In this document: positions 40,467 to 51,295 of the stretch, one piece after another
How positions within the stretch are numbered: the first letter of the stretch is position 1
How the letters are laid out: the number at the start of each line of letters is the position of its first letter
From: Bacteroidetes bacterium OLB10
GTDB lineage: Bacteria; Bacteroidota; Bacteroidia; AKYH767-A; OLB10
Reading direction: 5' to 3'
Length of the DNA stretch: 64,000 bases
Assembly: GCA_001567275.1 (NCBI GenBank)
Contig: LNBX01000046.1
Location: 124,001 to 188,000 of the forward strand
Position numbers and translations under genes: made by a program
Notes under the pieces: generated by a model
What the model was told of the DNA's origin: nothing
The model's database searches: none
What the model saw: the letters and a program-made list of their open reading frames with translations, nothing else

Positions 40467-41342
40467 TTAATTTTCAATATTAAAAGTAAGATGTCTTTCT
40501 GCATGATAACTCGAACGCACCAAAGGTCCGCTTTCGACATACTTAAAACCCATTTCAAGGCCTAATTGTTTATACTCGGCAAATTTATCAGGGTGAACAA
40601 ATTCCTGCACAGGCAGATGTTTTGTTGTGGGTCGTAAATATTGTCCAAGTGTTAGAATGTGTACACCGTTTTCAAGCAAGTCGTTCATCGTTTCAATTAC
40701 TTCTTCGTGTTTTTCGCCAAGGCCGAGCATAATACCTGATTTGGTACGTAGTTTAAATGCATTGATACGTCTTAAAGCTTCAAGGCTGCGTTCGTATTTT
40801 GCCTGCACTCTCACCAGTCGTGTTGTTCTGCGAACGGTTTCAATATTGTGGGACATGATTTCCGGCTTCTCTGTCATCACACGTTCAAGGTTTTCCCATT
40901 TACCTGCAAAATCAGGAACCAGTGTTTCCATAGTGGTGCCTGGCGAATACTCGCGAACTTTTCTGATAGTTTCTGCCCAAATTTCAGATCCTCCGTCTTT
41001 CAGGTCGTCACGGTCAACGCTGGTTATCACACAATGTTTAACACGCATCAGTTTTACTGATTCGGCTACGCGATGGGGTTCTTCCAAATCGGGAGCCAAA
41101 GGTCTTCCTGTGGCAACTGCACAAAACTGACAGGAGCGTGTGCAGATATTTCCAAGTATCATAAAAGTGGCTGTGCCTGCTCCCCAACATTCGCCCATAT
41201 TAGGACAGTTGCCACTCTCGCAAATCGTATGTAGTTTATAATTGTCAACCAGCCCACGCACTTTTCTGTATTCTTCACCGATTGGCAATTTTACTTTCAG
41301 CCATTCAGGCTTTTTTATATAATCGCTCTTTTGTTTTATCAT
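40467..41342 (-). CDS. lipA: Lipoyl synthase
   Basis: LipA is a radical SAM enzyme that inserts two sulfur atoms into octanoyl groups on lipoyl domains. The 291-residue protein has the auxiliary cluster cysteines in [12 protein letters not shown] and the radical SAM motif CTRSCQFC. The motif [19 protein letters not shown] and the C-terminal SSYHA, which supplies the serine ligand of the auxiliary cluster, are also present. I use the ATG at 41342 ([20 protein letters not shown]); a longer start at 41363 adds seven residues. It heads the lipA-gap-ctlX unit, 127 bases downstream of tRNA-Ala on the same strand. Confidence 0.95.
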   Translation of the reverse strand: MIKQKSDYIKKPEWLKVKLPIGEEYRKVRGLVDNYKLHTICESGNCPNMGECWGAGTATFMILGNICTRSCQFCAVATGRPLAPDLEEPHRVAESVKLMRVKHCVITSVDRDDLKDGGSEIWAETIRKVREYSPGTTMETLVPDFAGKWENLERVMTEKPEIMSHNIETVRRTTRLVRVQAKYERSLEALRRINAFKLRTKSGIMLGLGEKHEEVIETMNDLLENGVHILTLGQYLRPTTKHLPVQEFVHPDKFAEYKQLGLEMGFKYVESGPLVRSSYHAERHLTFNIEN

Positions 41343-41469
41343 CCATTCTGCAAAATTAGGCAAATTGAAAGTTAAAGACAGTGTCAGGTTGACTTTGTTT
41401 GAATGATATTAAGGCAAATTGATATTTCAGGTTTGAAATAATTACAAAGGTTGGTAAGTAAGAAAAGAG

Positions 41470-41543
<74 letters not shown>

Positions 41544-41594
41544 AATGTATTTTTCGGGCACGCAAAGAAAATAAAAATACCTTTCACCATAAAA

Positions 41595-41630
41595 TAAAAA
41601 GAGGTCGCCATACAGGCAACCTCTTTTTAT
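41595..41630 (-). terminator. Intrinsic terminator after the 41646-46201 gene
   Basis: On the minus strand AGAGGTTGCC and GGCGACCTCT form a 10-bp stem (one G-T pair) around a five-base loop, followed by five T. It lies 17 bases after the stop codon. Confidence 0.82.
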
Positions 41631-41645
41631 CCTTAATTCAAAAGA

Positions 41646-44600
41646 TTATTTCGCAATAACCATTTTCTTCACTATCTGATTGTCATTATGTTTCAGAATG
41701 TAGAAGTAAACACCACTTGCCAAATCGCGTGCATTAACTGTTACTGAGTAAGCACCTGCAGAAAGTTCTGTATTTACAGGTGTCATTAAAACTTTTCCTG
41801 TAACATCTACTATACTCAATTGCGTCATGCCATGATCAGCAATGCTGAACGAAATGGTTGTCTGATCGCTGAATGGATTTGGATTGTTCTGTATCAAATC
41901 CATACCATGTGGCAGATCTTCAATTCCTGTAGAGCAGGTAGTAATTGGTGATTTTACTTCAAAACATACATCATCAATTGCCCAACCGTCATCACGCACA
42001 CTGAAGTCAGAATTAAATCTCCAACGGAATATAATTTGTTGTGTGCCTGCAACCGGAAGACATAAATCATGATTTACCTGATTCCATCCGTTGCTGTTGC
42101 CTGACCATCCCGGGTGAACAGGAGGAACAGATCCTAAAGCAGTAATGCTGTAAGTATTCATCCAGTTTGGATCATGGTCGTCACCAAGTGCAGTCCATGT
42201 ATTTCCAAAGTCTGTAGAGTATTCAACGGTACCTCCATCTTCATTACGCTCTGTCATAAAGCTATGCCAGAAGTTCAGATTATAAGTTAATCCTCCTGTT
42301 ACAGAAAATACAGGTGAATAAAGAGCTGAAGTATCACGGTTAGGATATTGACTGGTAAGGCTGGTGAACCATGCATTTACCGGACTGTGAGGACCGCCAA
42401 ATTTTCCTGATGTACCTAAATCCCAGCTTGTGTTATTGGTATATGATGAAGCATTTAATGTTACCCAGCGATAACCACTTTCAAAGTCATAACATTTCTG
42501 AGTGGCATTGGCATTTACTGAAGCTGAATCAAATACCTGTATCACAAAGCAAACAGTATCGCCAATAGGTTTAAGATCGGCAGACTGATTTGGATAATAA
42601 GTAGAAACACACACATCATGATATCCCGGTGATGCTGCCCATGAATTGGCAAACGTATAGAACATAGATGTGCTAGGCGCTAATGGTGTACCCGGAACAA
42701 CAGTATCATTTGAAATGATTGTACCGTCAATAGACAGTGTTGCTACAAGACTTGTTACTGCAGAAGTTCCGTCATTGAAAATTTTTGACTTGAATAGAAT
42801 ATTCTGACCCGGCAAAATAAATGGAGGTCCGGGATTAGCTGTTGAAACTTGTAATGGTGTAACGGTTAATGGTACAGGTACAGTCATACAGAAATTATCA
42901 ATAGAGTAACCATCTGCTTGCACAGATGCATCACTAGTGAAGATAAATCTGAACTGTACCTGCGGCTGGTTGTCAAAAATACTTCCCAGTCGTGTATAAG
43001 TTCTGAACCATCCTGCCGGAAGCGAACAATTCTGGGTTCCTGCAGTCCATGCATATTGTGTTGATGAATTCAAACTTGATTCATTATACCAGTTATATTG
43101 GCTGTTGAATACAGTATCACATGGTGTTCCTAAAATCGTCCAGGGACCATTTCCAATTCTATATTCCATACGAGTTCCGTCCCAACCTGATTCAGAAGCA
43201 ACATTCTGATAAAATTCAAGTCGCGTATCTACTGCATTCGATAAATCAAATATCGGAGTATATAATTCAGCATTTGCAGAGGGGCCATAAGAACTTGTCA
43301 GATTGATATCCCAACAATTTACGCCACTGTAAGCTGTATTGGTAGTACCGAAATTTGGAGTACCGAATTCCCAGTTGGTATCCGGTGGTCCGGGATTTTT
43401 TGCCGTCCATCCGATATTTCCGTTTTCAAAATCATCACAATACGAATTATTGTAATTAACGGTTATAATCGGAACACCAACTGCACTGCCCGGCAATGAG
43501 TCATTAGCCGGTTCACAATCACCACCGGTAAGATCTGTCCATGCTAATATAGTGTATTGACCTCCGGGAGTTGTATATGAAGTAGGCAGAATTAATGTTA
43601 CATTTCCGTTTGGAGCTAAAGTGCCTGTCCATGTATATGGAGGATTGATAACCGTACCGTTTATAGAGTAAGAAATATTGACACTGTTAACAGTGTTTGT
43701 TCCATAATTATGGATAATAACTCTTATTGAATCCTGTGTTCCTGCGGGCAATGTGTTACCCAGGAAAGTGTTATAAGAACCTACTGTAGTAACACCTACA
43801 TCGTTAGGACAGGGTATTGTTACACAGAAATCGTCAATAGATACACCATCGCCTCCTACTGAGAATACAGAAGCAGCAAAAATGAATCTGAAACGTATGG
43901 TTGTAGGATTGGATGCCAATATATTATTAAGGAAATAGGTAGATTTAATCCATCCTGAAGAATTGCCGCTGAATGCAGGTAGGCTGGTATTATTCAAATT
44001 GGCATTATTATACCAATTGGAAGAGTTTGGATCAGCAACTGAACCTAAACGTATCCAGTTATTACCGTTAAGAGTATATTCCACCCAGAATCCATCAGAG
44101 GCGGAAGTATTATGATTGCGCCAGAACGACATGCTAAGGTTACTTGCTGTCAAACCGGTTACATCATATATTGGAGTAAATAAAGTATCCGTTTCATTTG
44201 CAAAATAAGCTGAAGCAAGGTTGATATCCCATGCATTTACTCCTGAGTGAGCACCTGAAGTAGCTCCATAAGCAGGAGTTCCCAATTGCCACTGATTACC
44301 TCCACCGGTTGGTGTTGAAACCCATCCGTTGTTTCCAGATTCAAAATCATCACATGAAGTAAGAGTTAATACAGGAATTCCAACACCACTCATACATGTT
44401 GTGTCATTAAATGCCAATCCATCATTTGGTAAGGAAGTATATGCACACAAACTAAATGCGCCTGATGGTATGGTATAACATGGAGTAATGGTAAACTGTG
44501 TAGATGCTCCGGGGGCAAGTGTTCCTGTCCATGTAGCTGTTTGTGTGTTACCTTGTCCGTCAGTATAAGTTACAGGAGTAGAGGTTATAGCTGACTGCCA

Positions 44601-46201
44601 AAGTTGGTAATGGTCACTTCTACCGGAATACATAATCCTGCAGGTGCCTGTGTCGGAGGTTGTGATATTAATGTTACTCCTGCATCCTGTGGTGGTGGTA
44701 CAAATATGCAAAGGTCATCTATGGCAAAACCATCAGATGTTACAGATGCATCAGAAGTGAATACAAAACGAAGTAAAACGCTTGGCTGATTGTCAAGCAT
44801 ACTTAATTTATGCATTGCTTTAAACCATCCTGCCGCACCTGAAATGGTAGTACTGTTACCTGACCATCCCGGCTGACTGCTGGAGTTGATGTTAGTGGTA
44901 TTATACCAGTTGCTGCCAATCGGGAATACATCTCCAACAGCTCCAACAATATTCCAGGTAGTTCCATTATCCAATGAGTAATCTAATCTCACGCCATCCC
45001 AGTTCTGTTCTGAATTGGCATTTAACCAAACTTCTATCTGCGCATTAAACACGCCAAGGAAAGATAACGGAGGAGAAGTTAAATATGCTTGTGAGCTGTT
45101 AGCGTATTGTGCATTCAAAGCCACTTCCCAGATATTAGGACTGGAATGTGCTGAACCCGGCCATCCGGTAGGAACACCAAGCCCCCAGTGCGATGAGGAT
45201 GCATTACCTACGGTTTCTGTCCATATATTCTGGTTATCAAAATTATCACAGTAAGGGAAAGTTATACCCTGCGAAGCCACAAAACTTACACAGGTTCCGT
45301 TATTAGGGAATGTTTCCGAGTTAAAACAGCCGGAGTTATCTATGGCTGTAATGGTATAACAAATAGTGTCACCATCATTCACGGCAGGCAGTGAAACGGT
45401 AAAATCTCCATTGCCCATATCGGTCATTGGAAGACTGTTTGGAGCACCATTATTGACTGTATAATCACAAGTTGCAACCAGAATTCCTGATGCATCATTA
45501 ATCTGAGCTGTAATGGTAAATGGTCCAAGATTATAAACGGTTCCCTGAGGGTATCCATTGTTGAATGTAATGGTAGGAGGTACTAACTCACATACGGCTG
45601 CCTGAATGCAAATATCATCAATAAACCATCCCGGATATCCGCCTGAACCACCACCATTGGCGTCTGTTGATTTAAAACGCAAACGGAAATCCGTTGCTCC
45701 TCCATATTGTGAGAGGTCAAATCGGGCAAGATGCCACATGGAGTTATCAGTTATCGTAGTAACATCTCCGGGCAGCCAGTCCAATGATGTAGCAGATGAC
45801 CAATATAACTGACCTGAAAATGCTGCATAATCAGGCAATGTATTGTCAAATTCAGCCGGGGTTAAAGTTGTCCAGGTTTGACCACCGTCAATAGAAATTT
45901 CTACATCTCCACGGTCAAAGAAATCAATACGGCAAATTTGCCTGTATGTCAAAGTTACATAGAAGTATCCAGAAAGATCTATCGGATCTGTTTCGAGATA
46001 AGTTGTAACTCCGTTCTGTATGGACGCTGAATCGCAACCGTTGCCGGTAAATGCTAATCGTGTGTTCTTAACCCAGGCATTGACCGGAGTAGATGTAACC
46101 ACATCAATGGTATCCATGTTTTCCTCGAAATAACAGTTGGATTGCGAAAATCCCCACAAGGTTGTTAAACCGAGACAAAGTGTAGTAAACAGTTTTTTCA
46201 T
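41646..46201 (-). CDS. T9SS-exported jelly-roll repeat protein, one frameshift
   Basis: Two frames (46201-44585 and 44711-41646) form one gene. A single base is missing near 44590-44606; after correction VTITNFG runs into SAITSTPVTYTDGQG and the product is 1518 residues. A signal peptide (about 1-19) is followed by at least five MAM-like jelly-roll modules of about 170 residues with the pattern CDNFENxxxW, SGxNxWDINL, TLFTPIYD, WVEYTLNGNNW, WYNxxNLN and DGxSIDDFCxxVP. These are separated by CARDB-like Ig domains (DVGVTTVGSYNTF, VVIHNYGTNTV-type). The C-terminus is a T9SS type A sorting domain (IQNNPNPFSDQTTISFSIAD ... GVYFYILK). Surface attachment or adhesion is likely. It ends at a strong terminator and has a good promoter upstream. 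Confidence 0.86.
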
Positions 46202-46249
46202 TACTTTGATTTTTAGCTACTATAATTAATATTTGATTTTTAAGGATTT

Positions 46250-46277
46250 CAAAAGTAGGTATTTATTAGATAAACAA
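46250..46277 (-). promoter_or_regulatory. Likely promoter of the T9SS jelly-roll repeat gene
   Basis: The minus strand has TTG (46275-46277), a 17-base spacer and TACTTTTG (46250-46257). This is a full match to the Bacteroidota promoter TTG-N17/23-TAnnTTTG, the best in the window. The start codon is 49 bases downstream. Confidence 0.5.
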
Positions 46278-46368
46278 GTAGGTAAAGCATAAAAAAGTTA
46301 AAAAAAATTTTGAGGTTTAGTTTGAATTATTTTTCTTTACATCCTCATTCCTATAGTCCTTCAGTCGT

Positions 46369-46512
46369 ATGGCTCGTTTTAATGAAGATTATACTTACAG
46401 GGATTACAGTTTCCTTCAGGAGATGGGTACGGTTGTTATCCTGCTTCTCATTTTCATTTATTTTTTCATCACACATTACAATTTTTTAATTTTTTTATCT
46501 CCCGTAAAATAA
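46369..46512 (+). CDS. Possible small single-helix membrane protein (47 residues)
   Basis: An ATG at 46369 opens a frame of 47 residues. A polar N-terminus (MARFNEDYTYRDYSFLQEMG) is followed by one strong membrane helix (TVVILLLIFIYFFITHYNFL) and a short tail ending SPVK. The charge pattern suggests the N-terminus stays outside the hydrophobic core. It lies 67 bases before sucC on the same strand, in an otherwise unexplained 380-base gap. I do not recognise it, and a frame this short could be chance. The clean polar-then-hydrophobic layout argues that it is real. Confidence 0.4.
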   Translation: MARFNEDYTYRDYSFLQEMGTVVILLLIFIYFFITHYNFLIFLSPVK

Positions 46513-46552
46513 TTTTACCGCTGCATTTCCGGTAAATTTTGTTTTAATAAAC

Positions 46553-46560
46553 TAATTTTG
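46553..46560 (+). promoter_or_regulatory. Candidate -7 box for the sucC unit
   Basis: TAATTTTG matches TAnnTTTG, 19 bases before the sucC ATG, and implies a leader of about 13 bases. No good -33 element is visible at the expected spacing. Confidence 0.35.
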
Positions 46561-46579
46561 TCAAAATTTTTTTCGCTTT

Positions 46580-47773
46580 ATGAATATTCATGAATATCAG
46601 GGTAAGTCCATACTCAAGTCTTTTGGTGTGGCCATTCAGGAAGGTATTGTTGCCGATACACCTCAGGAGGCAGTTGATGCAGCCAAAGAATTACAAAAAC
46701 AAACAGGTACCAATTTTTGGGTAGTTAAAGCCCAGATTCATGCAGGTGGCCGCGGCAAAGGAGGAGGAGTTAAACTTGCTAAATCGCTCGATGAGGTGAA
46801 GGAAAAAGCTTCTGCTATTATTGGAATGCAACTGATAACTCCGCAAACAGGTCCACAGGGCAAAAAAGTCAATAAAGTACTCATCGCTCAGGATGTATAT
46901 TATCCCGGTCCGTCAAAAACTTCAGAGTTCTACATGAGTGTTTTGCTTAACCGTGCTGCAGGACGAAATATCATCATGTATTCTACCGAAGGAGGTATGG
47001 ATATTGAAGAAGTAGCTGCCAAAACTCCCGACAAAATTTTTAAAGAAGAGGTTGATCCCAAGGTAGGGTTGCAGGCATTTCAGGCACGAAAAATTGCTTT
47101 CAACTTAGGACTTAGCGGCAATGCATTTAAAGAAATGACAAAGTTTGTTTCAGCATTATATAAAGCTTATTTAAGTTGCGATGCTTCGCTTTTTGAAATC
47201 AATCCGGTTTTAAAAACTTCTGATGACAAAATTATGGCTGTTGATGCCAAAGTAAATCTGGATGAAAACGCATTGTACCGTCATCCTGATTATGAAGCCA
47301 TGCGCGACAAAACCGAAGAAGATCCTACTGAAGTAGAAGCAGCTGAACATGATTTGAACTATGTAAAGCTTGATGGCAATGTAGGTTGTATGGTCAATGG
47401 TGCCGGTCTTGCAATGGCCACTATGGATATTATCAAACTCTCCGGTGGCGAACCTGCCAACTTCCTCGATGTTGGCGGAACTGCAAATGCGGCTCGCGTA
47501 GAGCAGGCCTTCCGCATCATTCTCAAAGACCCGCATGTAAAAGCCATTCTCGTAAATATTTTCGGAGGTATTGTCCGTTGCGACCGTGTAGCACAGGGCA
47601 TTGTAGATGCTTATAATAATATCGGATCCATTCCTGTTCCCATCATTGTAAGATTGCAGGGCACCAATGCCGAAGAAGCAAAATCTATTATTGACAAATC
47701 AGGCCTCAAAGTGTTTTCAGCAATTCAACTGAAAGAGGCAGCAGCGTTGGTTAAAGAAAAAATTGCATCATGA
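46580..47773 (+). CDS. sucC: Succinyl-CoA synthetase (ADP-forming) beta subunit
   Basis: SucC forms succinate and ATP (or GTP) from succinyl-CoA together with SucD. The 397-residue product starts MNIHEYQGKSILKSFGV, the conserved beginning of the ATP-grasp domain. VKAQIHAGGRGKGGGVKL is the nucleotide loop, LFEINPV carries metal ligands, and the C-terminal ligase domain has NFLDVGGTANAARVEQAF and NIFGGIVRCDRVAQGI. sucD is not adjacent, which is common in Bacteroidota. Its stop overlaps the start of the agmatinase-like gene (ATGA), so the two are coupled. Confidence 0.95.
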   Translation: MNIHEYQGKSILKSFGVAIQEGIVADTPQEAVDAAKELQKQTGTNFWVVKAQIHAGGRGKGGGVKLAKSLDEVKEKASAIIGMQLITPQTGPQGKKVNKVLIAQDVYYPGPSKTSEFYMSVLLNRAAGRNIIMYSTEGGMDIEEVAAKTPDKIFKEEVDPKVGLQAFQARKIAFNLGLSGNAFKEMTKFVSALYKAYLSCDASLFEINPVLKTSDDKIMAVDAKVNLDENALYRHPDYEAMRDKTEEDPTEVEAAEHDLNYVKLDGNVGCMVNGAGLAMATMDIIKLSGGEPANFLDVGGTANAARVEQAFRIILKDPHVKAILVNIFGGIVRCDRVAQGIVDAYNNIGSIPVPIIVRLQGTNAEEAKSIIDKSGLKVFSAIQLKEAAALVKEKIAS

Positions 47774-48672
47774 TAAAAGCACTCGGAACTGCACAAAATT
47801 TTCTCGGCATTCCCGAAGAAGAATTTTTTTCTTATGCCAATTCCCATTATGTCATTCAGCAGGTTCCTTATGAATATACAAGTTCATATCTTTCAGGCTC
47901 CGACAAAGGTCCTGCTGCCATTGTCAGAGCATCTCAGTATGTCGAGCTTTATGATGAAGAACTCGACATGGAAACTTACCGCAAAGCAGGAATTGCCACT
48001 TTAAAACCTCTCGATTTCAAAGGCCGCCACGACAAGAAAGCTGTTGACTTTATCGAAGAGCAGACATCACTCTTGCTCAAAGACAAAAAGTTTGTGGTTT
48101 CATTAGGTGCCGAGCATACCGTTACACTCGGATTTGTAAAAGCTCATCAGAAGTTTTTCAAAAATTTTTCTGTATTGCAGATAGATGCACACAGCGATTT
48201 GCGCGAAGCATATCACAGCAATCCTTACTCGCATGCCAGTGTTATGAAACGTATCCACGACCTTGGCATTCCACTGGTGCAGGTGGGCATACGTGCTCAG
48301 TGTATTGAAGAAGCACAGCTGATTAAAAAATCAAAATCAATTCATACCTATTATGCACATCAGATTCGCAGCAACAGCAAGTGGGCCGATAAAGTGGTGG
48401 CCGATTTGTCTGACAATGTGTATGTAACCATTGATGCAGATGGATTTGATCCTTCTATTATGCCTGCCGTTGGCACTGCCGAACCAAATGGACTTTTCTG
48501 GAGTGAAACATTGAATATGCTTCAGAAAGTAGCTTCTCAGAAAAATATTATCGGTTTCGATATTGTGGAATGTGCTCCCGCCAAAGGAAGCATTCTCTCT
48601 GAATTTACTTTGGCAAAACTTGCTTACCGGTTAATTGGTTATATAGAAAAGTACAAAAAGAAGCGGAAGTAA
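47770..48672 (+). CDS. speB: Agmatinase/arginase-family ureohydrolase
   Basis: This is a 300-residue binuclear manganese ureohydrolase. All metal-binding motifs are present: SLGAEHTVT (histidine ligand; GAEH in place of GGDH), QIDAHSDLRE (DAHxD), the SHASVMKRI loop and TIDADGFDPSIMP (DxDxxDP). The PGTG-like loop reads AVGTAEPNGLFW, which favours agmatinase over arginase. Such an enzyme makes putrescine from agmatine. Overlap with sucC is 4 bases and the hydroxylase follows after 20 bases, so the three are likely one transcript. The substrate is inferred from family features. Confidence 0.86.
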   Translation: MIKALGTAQNFLGIPEEEFFSYANSHYVIQQVPYEYTSSYLSGSDKGPAAIVRASQYVELYDEELDMETYRKAGIATLKPLDFKGRHDKKAVDFIEEQTSLLLKDKKFVVSLGAEHTVTLGFVKAHQKFFKNFSVLQIDAHSDLREAYHSNPYSHASVMKRIHDLGIPLVQVGIRAQCIEEAQLIKKSKSIHTYYAHQIRSNSKWADKVVADLSDNVYVTIDADGFDPSIMPAVGTAEPNGLFWSETLNMLQKVASQKNIIGFDIVECAPAKGSILSEFTLAKLAYRLIGYIEKYKKKRK

Positions 48673-48692
48673 TTTTTATTAATACATAGTGT

Positions 48693-49346
48693 ATGGAGAA
48701 CTTTAAAGTTTCAAATAAGGGTTCTGCAACATTGTTTAAGAACTCTTTTCTCGAACGTCTCACACGTACCAATTTCTTAGTGCCTGTATTACTTTATTCT
48801 TTTACCGGTGTGGCAGTAGCGGTGTATGCTGCATGGTCATTACCACTGCCTGTTTATGCACTGGTGCTTTTGTTTTTTGCAGGATGGATGGTGTTTACTT
48901 TATTCGAATATCTCATTCATCGTTTTCTTTTTCATTTCGAAGCCATCACCCAAAAGCAAAAGGAAGTGCAGTACAAAATTCACGGAGTGCATCATCATTT
49001 TCCAAAAGACAAAGACCGTCTGGCCATGCCTGTTGTGCTTTCGCTGGTGCTTGCTGCAATGTTCTTTTTCCTTTTCACATTTTTATTGGGGAAAAACGGA
49101 TATCCTTTTTTCGCAGGATTCATCATAGGCTATGCAGCTTATTTATATATTCATTATGCCGTGCATCGCTACCGTCAGCCGCATAATTTCCTCAGTATTT
49201 TGTGGAAGCATCACAGCCTCCATCACTACAAATCCGAAAATACTGCCTTTGCTGTTTCCAATCCGTTGTGGGATTATGTTTTTGGAACTTTACCTCCCAA
49301 AAAGGCAATAAAAAAGGAAGACATCGAACGTCTTCCTGATGAATAA
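48693..49346 (+). CDS. Fatty acid hydroxylase superfamily membrane protein
   Basis: This is a 217-residue di-iron hydroxylase. Four membrane segments (about 30-48, 52-72, 108-128 and 132-150) surround histidine clusters HRFLFH, HGVHHHFPKD, HYAVHR and HHSLHH, which match the fatty acid 2-hydroxylase/sterol desaturase set. In Bacteroidota such enzymes may hydroxylate fatty acyl chains of sphingolipids or other lipids; the exact substrate is not known. It is the third gene of the sucC unit. Its last codons contain the minus-strand terminator of rho. Confidence 0.88.
   Translation: MENFKVSNKGSATLFKNSFLERLTRTNFLVPVLLYSFTGVAVAVYAAWSLPLPVYALVLLFFAGWMVFTLFEYLIHRFLFHFEAITQKQKEVQYKIHGVHHHFPKDKDRLAMPVVLSLVLAAMFFFLFTFLLGKNGYPFFAGFIIGYAAYLYIHYAVHRYRQPHNFLSILWKHHSLHHYKSENTAFAVSNPLWDYVFGTLPPKKAIKKEDIERLPDE
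49310..49336 (-). terminator. Intrinsic terminator of rho inside the convergent hydroxylase gene
   Basis: On the minus strand GGAAGAC and GTCTTCC pair perfectly around a 7-base loop (GTTCGAT), followed by TTTTTT. The site lies 31 bases after the rho stop and within the last codons of the plus-strand gene. Confidence 0.8.
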
Positions 49347-49367
49347 AATATTTATTAAAAGCCTTGC

Positions 49368-51074
49368 TTAACTGTTCATCGAAATCAGAAACTCCTCATT
49401 CGATTTAGTACCTCTCAGTCTTTCGAGCAAAAACTCCATTGCCTCCATTGGATTCATATCGGCAAGGTGATTGCGCAGCACCCACATACGCTCCAGCATT
49501 TTTCTGTCGAGTAACAAGTCTTCTCTCCTTGTACTTGATGCCACAAGGTCAATAGCCGGATAAACACGCTTGTTGCTGAGTTTGCGATCCAGTTGCAACT
49601 CCATGTTTCCTGTTCCTTTAAACTCTTCAAAAATCACTTCGTCCATACGCGAACCGGTGTCAATAAGTGCTGTGGCTATAATGGTCAGCGAACCTCCTTT
49701 TTCAATCTTACGCGCAGCTCCAAAAAATCTTTTTGGCTTATGCAGTGCATTTGAGTCCACACCTCCCGACAATATTTTTCCTGATGCAGGTGCCGTAGTG
49801 TTGTAGGCACGTGCCAGTCGTGTTATCGAGTCAAGCACTATCACCACATCATGTCCGCATTCCACCAATCGCTTGGCTTTCTCCAATACAAGATTGGCAA
49901 TTTTCACATGCTTCTCGGCAGGCTCATCAAAGGTTGATGATATTACTTCTGCTTTCACACTGCGTGCCATATCTGTTACCTCTTCAGGGCGCTCATCTAT
50001 CAGCAATACTATCAGATATACCTCCGGGTGATTGGCTGCAATGGCATTGGCTACTTCTTTCAGCAAAACAGTTTTTCCTGTTTTGGGTTGAGCTACTATC
50101 AGTCCGCGCTGTCCTTTACCTATGGGAGCAAACATATCCATGATGCGTGTACTCATCGTACTGTTTTCGCCCGAAAGGTTCAGTTTTTCATGCGGAAACA
50201 GCGGAGTCAGATAATCAAACGGAATGCGGTCTCTCACTATCGTTGGCTCTAATCCGTTAATCATTTCTACTTTGGTAAGCGGAAAAAATTTCTCTCCCTC
50301 ACGCGGTGGTCTTACTTTTCCTCTCACCGTATCACCTGTTTTCAGAGCAAATGCTTTTATCTGCGATTGCCCTACATACACATCGTCCGGTGAACTCAGA
50401 TAATCATAATCAGATGAACGCAAAAAACCATATCCTTCCTGCATGATCTCAAGCACACCTTCAGCATTAATCACACTGTCAAATTCAGTGTATTCACTAT
50501 TCTGATTTCTGTATTGGTTTTGTTGAAAATTATTTTGTTGATTGTTGTTATGCTCTGTAAATCTGCGTTCGCGGTTTCGTTCACGGTTCTGGTAATCGCC
50601 TTGTGGAGCAGGGGTAGTGGCAGGAGCAGGCACTGCAGATTTTTCTTCTGTTGGGCTGCTTGCCGGTTCAGCAGTTGCAGCAGCCACTGCCGGTTGCTGC
50701 ACAATTTGTGTGGTAGTATTTTCTTTCCTCTGAGCCACTCCTTCCGGTATCACTCGCTTTCTGCGGGGGCGCTCAGCTTCCTGAGTATTCTCCTCTGTTG
50801 TTTCAGGTTTTTGCTCTGCTAATGCAGGTGCCTCAACTTCTTCAGGCTTACTTTCTTTTTTCTCAGCCTTGGGTTTGTCTTCCTTTACCTTTTCAGGCTT
50901 GGCTTTCTCCTGTTTTTTGGCTTTGGCAAGTTCCGGATGTATGGCCTGATGATCCAGAATTTTATAAATTAAATCTTGCTTTTTCAGGCCTTCATAGTGT
51001 TCAATGTTTAGTCCTTTAGCTATCTCGCGCAGTTCGGCAACGAGTTTGTCGCTAAGCTCAAGTATGTCGTACAT
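49368..51074 (-). CDS. rho: Transcription termination factor Rho with long low-complexity linker
   Basis: Rho is the hexameric RNA helicase that ends transcription. The 568-residue protein has the N-terminal helix bundle (residues 1-45, [20 protein letters not shown]). A charged and Q/N/P/A-rich insert (about 46-197) follows. The cold-shock-like RNA-binding domain is at about 200-275 ([20 protein letters not shown]), and the ATPase core has Walker A AQPKTGKT at 328-335 ([15 protein letters not shown]). [24 protein letters not shown] and the Q/R-loop motifs are present. Inserts of this kind are known in Bacteroidota Rho, and some homologous inserts are disordered. It is monocistronic and ends at a hairpin terminator inside its convergent neighbour. 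Confidence 0.97.
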   Translation of the reverse strand: MYDILELSDKLVAELREIAKGLNIEHYEGLKKQDLIYKILDHQAIHPELAKAKKQEKAKPEKVKEDKPKAEKKESKPEEVEAPALAEQKPETTEENTQEAERPRRKRVIPEGVAQRKENTTTQIVQQPAVAAATAEPASSPTEEKSAVPAPATTPAPQGDYQNRERNRERRFTEHNNNQQNNFQQNQYRNQNSEYTEFDSVINAEGVLEIMQEGYGFLRSSDYDYLSSPDDVYVGQSQIKAFALKTGDTVRGKVRPPREGEKFFPLTKVEMINGLEPTIVRDRIPFDYLTPLFPHEKLNLSGENSTMSTRIMDMFAPIGKGQRGLIVAQPKTGKTVLLKEVANAIAANHPEVYLIVLLIDERPEEVTDMARSVKAEVISSTFDEPAEKHVKIANLVLEKAKRLVECGHDVVIVLDSITRLARAYNTTAPASGKILSGGVDSNALHKPKRFFGAARKIEKGGSLTIIATALIDTGSRMDEVIFEEFKGTGNMELQLDRKLSNKRVYPAIDLVASSTRREDLLLDRKMLERMWVLRNHLADMNPMEAMEFLLERLRGTKSNEEFLISMNS

Positions 51075-51295
51075 GAATTAAATTGATATAAATAAAAAAA
51101 TAAATGTGGCTTTGTATTATTTAAACAGAAATGTTTTATGGATGCCGGTTATCTGAACGCACAAAAAAAGATTATGGTTTAACGCTCAGAATGCGCTGCA
51201 AACGTATAACAAAAATTCCGGTTGTGCAAATGCTTCATCAAAATATATTCACTTACATGTATCTTTACCGCACCATAATTTTTTAACAACTATTC

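Noticed and set aside
40627..41130. 167-codon open frame on the strand opposite lipA
   Set aside because: It lies wholly inside lipA, whose motifs are complete; the product has no recognisable feature and looks like a shadow frame.
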